Below, in pieces: positions 6,636 to 11,750 of a DNA stretch of 11,750 nt. The stretch is from Candidatus Wallbacteria bacterium (lineage in GTDB: Bacteria > Muiribacteriota > JAQTZZ01). The notes below the pieces were generated by a model, which was not told the DNA's origin, searched no databases, and was given only the letters and a program-made list of their open reading frames with translations. Both the position numbers and the translations under genes were made by a program. The first letter of the stretch is position 1. Each line of letters starts with the position of its first letter. Location of the stretch: positions 1 to 11,750 of the forward strand of contig JAQTRI010000072.1 of NCBI GenBank assembly GCA_028711905.1. Reading direction: 5' to 3'.

Positions 6636-8327
6636 ATGCGAGAAATAAGAAGAAGAGAACTGAGGCGGACTATCGCCTTTTTTCTAATATTACTTTGCCC
6701 CGGTTTAGTATATGCCGACAATTCGATCAGCAAAATCGGGGTGACAGGAAACCGCTTAGTGGACAAGGATGTGATCCTGATGGCTGCTAAGGCCAAGGCT
6801 GGGGATGAACTGGCGGAAGACCTGGTGCAGGACAACATGAAACTGATCTATGAACTGGGATATTTTTCCAATGTTGGAGCTGAAATCGAGGAATTCGAAA
6901 ACGGCAAATACCTGATTTTCAAGGTGCGTGAAAATTCGGTGGTCAAGGATATCGAAATCACGGGTAACCGGGTGCTGAGCCTGAGTGAAATCAAGGCTGT
7001 GATTAAAACCAAACCCGGAAGTATTTTCAACATCCCGGTTTTCAACGATGATGTCAGGAAGATTAACGACCTTTACAAGGACAGGGGCTTAGCTTTGTCA
7101 CAGGTGGCGGATGTCAAGATCGAATCTGAAGGCGGCACAGTAAAAATTGTTATTGTGGAAGGCACTATAGAAGAAATCAGAGTCGAGGGTAATGATACCA
7201 CTCAGGAATGGGTGGTGCTGAGGGAATTCGTCATCAAACCCGGTGAGGTCTATAATGCTGACAAGGTCAGGAGAAGTCTGCAGCAGATATTCAATCTCGG
7301 GTTCTTTGAAACTGTCAAGCCGTCACACCTTAAGGGTAAAGACCCTGATAATGTTATTCTTGTCGTCTCAGTCAAGGAACAGCGCACCGGCACAGCTTCA
7401 TTCGGAGGCGGGTACAGTTCTTCCAATGGATTCGTCGGTTTTATCCAGGTTTCAAAGAAGAATTTTCAGGGCCGGGGACAAACAGTCAATGTCAAAACCG
7501 AATTCGGTGGAGTCACCAATTACGAGATCGGATTTTTTGAACCGTGGTTCAGGCACAAACCGATTTCTCTTGGTGTCAATTTTTATAATACCAAGGTTAA
7601 CAGAGAGCTTTATGATATCAATGGGAACTATGTCAATGAATACGATGAACGCAGAACCGGGGGTGATATCACTCTAGGAAAAAAACTGGCTTACTTCACG
7701 ACAGGTGCCATTACTTTCCGCCAGGAAAAAATCGATATTACACCGGATACGATCGCCGGGTTGAGTCTTGAAGACGATGAAATGCAGAGTCTTTCATATA
7801 ATCTGACCCGCGATTCCAGGGACAATGTGTTTCAGCCAACTTTCGGTGCGTATGACAATATGATGGTTACTAAGACTGGAGGTTTTCTAAAGGGGAGAAA
7901 CAGCTTTACCCGCTATCGCGGCACACTCAGGAGGTATTATGAATTCATGCCGAAAAATGTGTTCGCCTGCCGTTTGATTTATGGCTTGATTGATCTGTCT
8001 TCCGGCGATGTTCCGGATTATGAAGAGTTCGGTCTGGGCGGTTCTGGAACGCTCAGGGGCTATAAAAACCGCGAATACACCGGCAGAGAATTGCTTGTCG
8101 CCAATTTTGAGGTCAGGCACATTTTTTCCGATAAAATGACCGGCATACTCTTTTTTGACACAGGCGATGTAAACAAGACTGTTGAGAATCGTTTTAATCT
8201 TGATAAACAGGGAGTCGGGATCGGGATCAGTGTCAGAAGCCCGATTGGCCCCATCCGGCTGGATTACGGCAAGGGCAATAACGGACGCGGTGGAAGAACT
8301 TATTTTACTATGTCTGAAACATTTTAA
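6636..8327 (+). CDS. bamA: Omp85 outer-membrane assembly protein (BamA), three POTRA domains
   Basis: This is the core of the machine that folds and inserts beta-barrel proteins into the outer membrane. GGGAGG at 6621-6626 is 9 bases before the ATG. Residues 1-27 are a signal peptide (FFLILLCPGLVYA, cut before D28). Three POTRA domains follow at about 30-99, 100-177 and 178-255, each opening with the usual strand and GN turn (KIGVTGNR, DIEITGNR, EIRVEGND). The rest (about 256-563) is the 16-strand barrel, with NFQGRGQTVNV at its start and the loop-6 motif GLGGSGTLRGY (466-476), where LRGY stands for the usual VRGF. It also has SPIGPIRLDYG near the end and a terminal phenylalanine. At 563 residues and three POTRAs it is much smaller than the five-POTRA enterobacterial BamA and is close to TamA in size. 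The downstream skp and lpxD genes mark a bamA locus; the upstream tamB marks a Tam locus. I call it BamA, possibly serving both roles. Confidence 0.92.
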   Translation: MREIRRRELRRTIAFFLILLCPGLVYADNSISKIGVTGNRLVDKDVILMAAKAKAGDELAEDLVQDNMKLIYELGYFSNVGAEIEEFENGKYLIFKVRENSVVKDIEITGNRVLSLSEIKAVIKTKPGSIFNIPVFNDDVRKINDLYKDRGLALSQVADVKIESEGGTVKIVIVEGTIEEIRVEGNDTTQEWVVLREFVIKPGEVYNADKVRRSLQQIFNLGFFETVKPSHLKGKDPDNVILVVSVKEQRTGTASFGGGYSSSNGFVGFIQVSKKNFQGRGQTVNVKTEFGGVTNYEIGFFEPWFRHKPISLGVNFYNTKVNRELYDINGNYVNEYDERRTGGDITLGKKLAYFTTGAITFRQEKIDITPDTIAGLSLEDDEMQSLSYNLTRDSRDNVFQPTFGAYDNMMVTKTGGFLKGRNSFTRYRGTLRRYYEFMPKNVFACRLIYGLIDLSSGDVPDYEEFGLGGSGTLRGYKNREYTGRELLVANFEVRHIFSDKMTGILFFDTGDVNKTVENRFNLDKQGVGIGISVRSPIGPIRLDYGKGNNGRGGRTYFTMSETF

Positions 8328-8353
8328 CGCAACAGAAATCCAATGGAGGAAAA

Positions 8354-8860
8354 ATGAAAAAATCGCTTCTGCTCACGACCATGGTGCTGATTTTCGTGTC
8401 CCGCTCTTTCGCAGAGGATGTCAAGATCGGGTTCGTTGATTACGAGAAGGTCTTCACTTCTTTTTACAAAACAGAGATGGTTAACGAGGACCTCAAAAAA
8501 AAGACTGACGACTGGCAGGTAAAGCTCGATGGATTCAAGACGGAAATTGCCGACCTGAAAGAAACATACGACAAAAACGAAAGCACTTATGCAGATGATA
8601 AGAAAAAAGACGAGCGCAAGAAGATCATGGAAAAACTTCAGGAATATCAGGATATGGGCCAGGATCTGACCGGCAAACTTAAAGAGCTCCAGTTTCAGGA
8701 ATATGAAAAACTGAAAAAGGAGATCGACACTGTTATTCAGAATTTGGGGAAAAAAGAAAAATATGCTCTCGTTCTTGACAAAAGCGCGGTTTTTTTTGGC
8801 GGAACCGATATCACAGATATGGTGATCAAGGAGCTTAACAAAGGAAAAGCCAAGAAATAA
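8354..8860 (+). CDS. skp: Skp/OmpH-family periplasmic chaperone
   Basis: Skp trimers grip unfolded outer-membrane proteins between coiled-coil arms and deliver them to BamA. The ATG has GGAGG at 8345-8349, 4 bases upstream. Residues 1-20 are a signal peptide ending in SFA. The mature protein has the family pattern: an N-terminal strand-helix (VKIGFVDYEKVF, residues about 23-34), a long charged coiled coil (about 40-135, rich in K, E and D), and a C-terminal part that completes the body domain (YALVLDKSAVFFGGTDITD, then VIKELNK). Total length of 168 residues is normal. It follows bamA by 26 bases and precedes lpxD, the commonest order for these three genes in diderm bacteria, so it is almost certainly on the same transcript. 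Confidence 0.91.
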   Translation: MKKSLLLTTMVLIFVSRSFAEDVKIGFVDYEKVFTSFYKTEMVNEDLKKKTDDWQVKLDGFKTEIADLKETYDKNESTYADDKKKDERKKIMEKLQEYQDMGQDLTGKLKELQFQEYEKLKKEIDTVIQNLGKKEKYALVLDKSAVFFGGTDITDMVIKELNKGKAKK

Positions 8861-8886
8861 GCGATTGAATGCATGAACGCAACCAC

Positions 8887-8893
8887 AGGGGTG
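8887..8893 (+). promoter_or_regulatory. Ribosome-binding site deciding the lpxD start
   Basis: AGGGGTG lies 8 bases upstream of ATG 8902. The in-frame ATG at 8869 has no such sequence in front of it. The residues between the two (HERNHRGVTA) do not resemble an LpxD N-terminus. Confidence 0.55.
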
Positions 8894-8901
8894 TGACAGC
8901 C

Positions 8902-9927
8902 ATGGAATTAACGCTAAAAGAAATTGCGCGCCGGGTAGGCGGAAGGCTTGAAGGACCGGATGACCTTGTTATTTGTGGAATTTCAAGCATTCTCGAGGCC
9001 GGCGGGGGCGAGATGAGTTTTATAGTCAATCAGAAATTCTATAAGATGATCGAGCGCTCCGGGGCCGCCGCGTTTCTTCTTGAAGAGGGGCTGCCTCCGC
9101 TGGAAGGCCGCCCTTTTATTGTCTGTAGAAACGCTTATCTGGCTTTCATCGACCTGATCAATCTGTTTCACCCCCGTGAACCGGTTATTCCTTTCATTCA
9201 TCCGACAGCCACAATTGAGGCCGGGGTCCACCTGGGAAAAGGATGCCGGATCGGTCCTTATGTAGTGATGGAAAAAAATGTGTGTGTTGGCGACTGCGCC
9301 TGGATTGAAGCCCATGCTTATCTCGGTGAGAATGTCGAGGTGGGTGAGAATACCCATATTTATCCTCTGGTCAGCATTCTCCGGGATGTGAAGATCGGAT
9401 CCGGTGTCATCCTTCATTCAGGCACGGTGATCGGCAGCGATGGGTTCGGCTATACCAAGTTCGAGGGGCGGCATGTCAAGATTCCCCATGTCGGAGGAAT
9501 CGTGCTCGAAGATAATGTGGAAATGGGTGCTAACTGCGCCGTGGACCGCGGGACTGTTGGTAATACGGTGATCGGCGAGGGCACCAAGATCGACAATTTC
9601 GTCCAGATAGCTCACAATGTCAGGATCGGAAAACACTGCCTGATTATTGCGCAGAGTGGTATAGCCGGCAGCGCGACTGTTGAGGATCATGTCATTATCG
9701 CGGCGCAGAGTGGTGTTGTAGGGCATCTGATAGTCGGAAAGAATTCTGTAGTGGCTGCCAGGGCCGTAGTCACACATTGCCTGCCTGAAGGCTCTTTTGT
9801 TTCGGGATTTCCGGCCAAGCCTCATCACGAAGAAACCAGGATCAAGGCTGCTCTTAAACGGCTTCCTGAAGCCCTGAAAAAGCTGGCCCGCATCGACAGG
9901 GAAATCGAAGAGAAGAAAAAGCAGTGA
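8902..9927 (+). CDS. lpxD: UDP-3-O-(3-hydroxyacyl)glucosamine N-acyltransferase
   Basis: LpxD adds the N-linked 3-hydroxyacyl chain from acyl carrier protein to UDP-3-O-acyl-glucosamine, the third step of lipid A synthesis, in the cytoplasm. With the ATG at 8902 the protein has 341 residues, the same as E. coli LpxD. The N-terminal uridine-binding domain begins with LTLKEIARRVGG and includes MSFIVNQKFYKMIERSGAAA. From about residue 105 the chain is a left-handed beta-helix of hexapeptide repeats (IHPTATIEAGVHLGKGCRIG onward). The conserved core SDGFGY, VEMGANCAVDRGT and IDNFVQIAHNVRIG is present. H238 in QIAHN corresponds to the catalytic H239 of E. coli and H275 in VGHL to H276. A lysine-rich C-terminal helix (about 315-341) closes the trimer. 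The stop overlaps the next gene's GTG in a GTGA junction, so the two are translationally coupled. No adjacent lpxA is visible in the window. Confidence 0.97.
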   Translation: MELTLKEIARRVGGRLEGPDDLVICGISSILEAGGGEMSFIVNQKFYKMIERSGAAAFLLEEGLPPLEGRPFIVCRNAYLAFIDLINLFHPREPVIPFIHPTATIEAGVHLGKGCRIGPYVVMEKNVCVGDCAWIEAHAYLGENVEVGENTHIYPLVSILRDVKIGSGVILHSGTVIGSDGFGYTKFEGRHVKIPHVGGIVLEDNVEMGANCAVDRGTVGNTVIGEGTKIDNFVQIAHNVRIGKHCLIIAQSGIAGSATVEDHVIIAAQSGVVGHLIVGKNSVVAARAVVTHCLPEGSFVSGFPAKPHHEETRIKAALKRLPEALKKLARIDREIEEKKKQ

Positions 9928-10625
9928 GAAGATTCCCGGCAGCGGCTGTTCTGATGCTGATGGCTATGATGCTTCCCTGTTTACGGGCTGTCCATGCGGC
10001 ATCGCTCAAAGGTTGCACAGGATTTCTCAATGTTCAGGACGCCTATACCGGAAGCGAGACCGCTTATATCCATTTCAACGGATTGACCAGTTTTGTATAC
10101 ACTCGGAGCATTCTGCTTCCTAATCTGGCTTTAACAGTCAAAAAGAGAAAGAGTTCAGGGGGAAGTGTTTTTAATGCTAAAATGCAGCTTTTCCCTGAAA
10201 TGGCAGTTCTTCCTGCCGCGGCCATCGGAATCACTGACATCAATGACTCGGGCATCGAAAAAAGCTGGTTTGTGACTTTTTCCAAGACTGTCACGGCTCT
10301 GAAATCCAGGATTCACATAGGGATGATTGACCGGGGAAAGATCAAGGACCTGTCACTGGCCGCAGATGTTTTCGACCTGGATGATCTGCTGCGGCACACC
10401 ACTGCTTCAGGCAGCACTGATCGCAAGTATTTCGCCGGTCTGGAGAAGAAATTCTTCAATCTTTGCGACCTGCTGGCCGGTTATTCCTCCAATGGAGAGA
10501 TCGATGGCGGGGTCAGGGTCAGCCTTGGCGGCTTGCAGTGCGAATATTGGCAGATGGACCTGAAGAACAGGGAACAGTGGAAGGGAAATCGCGGGTTGGC
10601 TGTCTCGATAGCTTCTTCTTTTTAG
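9924..10625 (+). CDS. Unrecognised secreted protein, likely small outer-membrane beta-barrel
   Basis: I cannot assign this 233-residue protein to a family with confidence. It starts with GTG overlapping the lpxD stop by four bases. Residues 1-26 form a signal peptide (AAAVLMLMAMMLPCLRAVHA). The cysteine before the cut has proline ahead of it and does not make a lipobox. The mature part reads as amphipathic beta strands separated by polar turns, such as AYIHFNGLTSFVYTRS, NLALTVKKRK and SWFVTFSKTVTALKSRIHIG, and ends in LAVSIASSF. The stretch FPEMAVLPAAAIGITDIND followed by a strand ending in SK resembles the repeating element of YjbH-like and related barrel proteins, where a sequence like P-x-x-A-x-G-x-x-D recurs. 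About 8-10 strands would fit. The place between lpxD and lpxC, behind bamA and skp, suggests an envelope role; a cargo of BamA is a reasonable inference. Confidence 0.65.
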   Translation: MRRFPAAAVLMLMAMMLPCLRAVHAASLKGCTGFLNVQDAYTGSETAYIHFNGLTSFVYTRSILLPNLALTVKKRKSSGGSVFNAKMQLFPEMAVLPAAAIGITDINDSGIEKSWFVTFSKTVTALKSRIHIGMIDRGKIKDLSLAADVFDLDDLLRHTTASGSTDRKYFAGLEKKFFNLCDLLAGYSSNGEIDGGVRVSLGGLQCEYWQMDLKNREQWKGNRGLAVSIASSF

Positions 10626-10633
10626 TTCCCCCC

Positions 10634-10663
10634 TTGCCATGTCGGTATCCGGTCTGATATTAT
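10634..10663 (+). promoter_or_regulatory. Predicted extended -10 housekeeping-type promoter for lpxC-fabZ
   Basis: TTGCCA (10634-10639) and TATTAT (10658-10663) are each one base from the sigma-70 consensus and are 18 bases apart. TG at 10655-10656 makes an extended -10 (TGATATTAT). Transcription would start near 10670, giving a leader of about 33 bases. It lies in the largest intergenic gap of the window (10626-10702), just after a run of six C. It would let lpxC be expressed apart from the upstream operon. This is sequence matching only. Confidence 0.5.
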
Positions 10664-10667
10664 GGCG

Positions 10668-10695
10668 CCAGGAATTTTCCGCAAAACAATCCTGG
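10668..10695 (+). promoter_or_regulatory. Possible leader hairpin overlapping the lpxC ribosome-binding site
   Basis: CCAGGA (10668-10673) and TCCTGG (10690-10695) are perfect inverted copies. Inside the loop, TTTT (10675-10678) can pair with AAAA (10683-10686) across CCGC. The right arm contains the first two bases of the ribosome-binding site GGAGAG (10694-10699) of ATG 10703. If the transcript starts near 10670 the first arm would be at its very 5' end and may lose a base pair or two. A stem of six pairs with weak inner pairing is marginal. Confidence 0.3.
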
Positions 10696-10702
10696 AGAGC
10701 AT

Positions 10703-11750
10703 ATGAAACAGAGGACGATCAACAAGCCTATCACGCTCAAGGGAACCGGACTGCACACAGGCAACGAAACTGAGATGATCTTAGAACCGGCTCCCCCGGG
10801 TTCAGGTATTACTTTTTTCCGTTCAGATCTTCCGAACTGCCCTATGATCAAGGCTGTGGCGGAAAATGTCACAGACATTAAGAGGGGAACCACCATATCT
10901 GTAGGTGATGTCCGTATTCATACGGTTGAGCATATTCTTTCGGCTTTTGCCGGGCTCAATATTTTTAATGTCAACGCTCGTGTCAGGGGGAATGAACCTC
11001 CTGCCCTGGACGGAAGTTCCAGGCTTCTTGTAGAAGAAATCATGAAGGTCGGCATCTGTGAATATGAGGAAGAACAACCCTGTTTTGTTGCGGATAAGTT
11101 CTACGAGATCAATCAGGATGACAGGCGGATCATGGTGGTTCCGCATAAGGACCTGATGGTTTCCCTGACCATTGATTACGCGCACCCGAAAATCATGGTG
11201 CAGCACATGGACTATTGCAACAGCCCGGAGGCATTTTTCAAAGAAATCACCGGGGCCCGTACCTTTGGATTCATGTCTGACTATGAAGCGCTCAAGGAAA
11301 AGGGTCAGGCACTTGGCGCCAGTTTCGACAACACCATCGCTCTGGATCAGAATTCCATCCTTAATCCGGATCAAGTGCGGTTCCCCGATGAGTTTGTCAG
11401 GCACAAGATCCTTGATATTCTCGGGGATCTCTGCCTGCTTGGCAGACCTCTTCTCGGTCATGTCATTGCCTTTAAAACCGGGCATGCGCACAATGTCATG
11501 CTGGTCCGCAAACTGCGTGAAACATTGCTGCAGGAGCAGCACAAAGTCTGCTTGGACATCAACGAGATCAAGAAGATCCTTCCCCACAGGTATCCCTTTC
11601 TCATGGTAGACCGGATCATTGAGATTCAGGCAGGAAAAAGGGCGACCGGCATCAAGAATGTGACTATCAATGAAGCTTTTTTCAATGGACATTATCCGGT
11701 GCGGCCTGTCATGCCTGGTGTTTTGATTGTCGAGGCTTTAGCCCAGGTGG
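10703..11750 (+). CDS. lpxC-fabZ: Bifunctional LpxC deacetylase / FabZ dehydratase, 3' end outside window
   Basis: The first domain is the zinc-dependent UDP-3-O-acyl-GlcNAc deacetylase that commits the cell to lipid A synthesis. The second is the 3-hydroxyacyl-ACP dehydratase that draws on the same acyl-ACP pool for fatty acid synthesis. GGAGAG (10694-10699) is 3 bases before ATG 10703. LpxC covers about residues 1-275: it opens [16 protein letters not shown] and has VEHILSAF with zinc ligand H77. [11 protein letters not shown] carries H234 and D238, ARTFGF is present, and [10 protein letters not shown] carries H261; these three match E. coli H238, D242 and H265. With only a short linker, FabZ begins near 285 ([18 protein letters not shown]295 in PHRYPF) and continues to the catalytic motifs GHYP and [11 protein letters not shown] before the window ends in frame. 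The fusion is known in Bacteroidota and some other diderms. The frame is open to base 11750, so perhaps 80-100 further residues are missing. Confidence 0.96.
   Translation, partial: MKQRTINKPITLKGTGLHTGNETEMILEPAPPGSGITFFRSDLPNCPMIKAVAENVTDIKRGTTISVGDVRIHTVEHILSAFAGLNIFNVNARVRGNEPPALDGSSRLLVEEIMKVGICEYEEEQPCFVADKFYEINQDDRRIMVVPHKDLMVSLTIDYAHPKIMVQHMDYCNSPEAFFKEITGARTFGFMSDYEALKEKGQALGASFDNTIALDQNSILNPDQVRFPDEFVRHKILDILGDLCLLGRPLLGHVIAFKTGHAHNVMLVRKLRETLLQEQHKVCLDINEIKKILPHRYPFLMVDRIIEIQAGKRATGIKNVTINEAFFNGHYPVRPVMPGVLIVEALAQV

Noticed and set aside
7243..7677. A 144-codon plus-strand open frame in another phase inside the Omp85 gene
   Set aside because: It lies wholly within the POTRA3/barrel coding region, has no ribosome-binding site and reads as low-complexity serine/arginine sequence.
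8869..8901. ATG 8869 as the lpxD start
   Set aside because: It lacks a ribosome-binding site, and the added residues do not fit the family. ATG 8902 has AGGGGTG at good spacing and gives the usual length.
9924..10010. Lipoprotein signal in the protein after lpxD
   Set aside because: The cysteine in MMLPC is preceded by proline, which does not fit a lipobox; a normal signal peptidase site (AVHA) follows.
10823..11692. A 289-codon open frame on the minus strand
   Set aside because: It is antisense to the LpxC-FabZ coding sequence, whose zinc-site and FabZ catalytic motifs are unmistakable on the plus strand. The minus-strand translation shows no family pattern.

Overview
The window comes from a diderm, LPS-making bacterium. 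It carries genes for lipid A synthesis (LpxD, LpxC), outer-membrane protein assembly (an Omp85/BamA protein and Skp) and envelope lipid transport (an MlaF-type ATPase, an MCE protein and TamB). All genes are on the + strand, tightly spaced or overlapping, and cover almost the whole window. The base composition looks moderate (a little under half G+C by eye), AGG/AGA arginine codons are frequent, and GTG and possibly TTG starts occur. The lpxC-fabZ gene fusion, the tamB-bamA adjacency and a three-POTRA BamA argue against a typical gamma-proteobacterium. They fit Bacteroidota/FCB-like or candidate-phylum diderms. That placement is inference, and no phylum can be named from the sequence alone.

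Left part (1-2841): the window opens inside a gene for an unrecognised single-pass membrane protein. A possible 17-codon mini-ORF follows, then an MlaF-type ABC ATPase and an MCE (MlaD-type) substrate-binding protein. The MCE gene appears broken by a one-base frame discontinuity near 2399-2402. Its C-terminal beta-rich domain continues in the next frame to 2841. No MlaE permease lies beside the ATPase inside the window.

Middle part (2849-8860): a 1252-codon TamB/AsmA-like protein, an Omp85 protein with three POTRA domains, and a Skp/OmpH periplasmic chaperone. This joins the bamA-skp-lpxD order common in diderms to the tamB-Omp85 order of the Tam system.

Right part (8902-11750): lpxD, then an unrecognised secreted protein that looks like a small outer-membrane barrel, then a 77-base gap. 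The gap holds a good extended -10 promoter and a possible hairpin over the ribosome-binding site. The last gene is a bifunctional LpxC-FabZ protein that runs off the right edge.

As a whole this is an outer-membrane construction locus: phospholipid movement (MlaF/MCE/TamB), protein insertion (Omp85, Skp) and lipid A commitment steps (LpxD, LpxC) coupled to 3-hydroxyacyl-ACP use (FabZ). I saw no mobile element, CRISPR array, tRNA or rRNA. The points most worth a second look are the interrupted MCE gene with its beta-rich tail, the uncharacterised barrel-like gene between lpxD and lpxC, and the TamB/three-POTRA Omp85 pairing.
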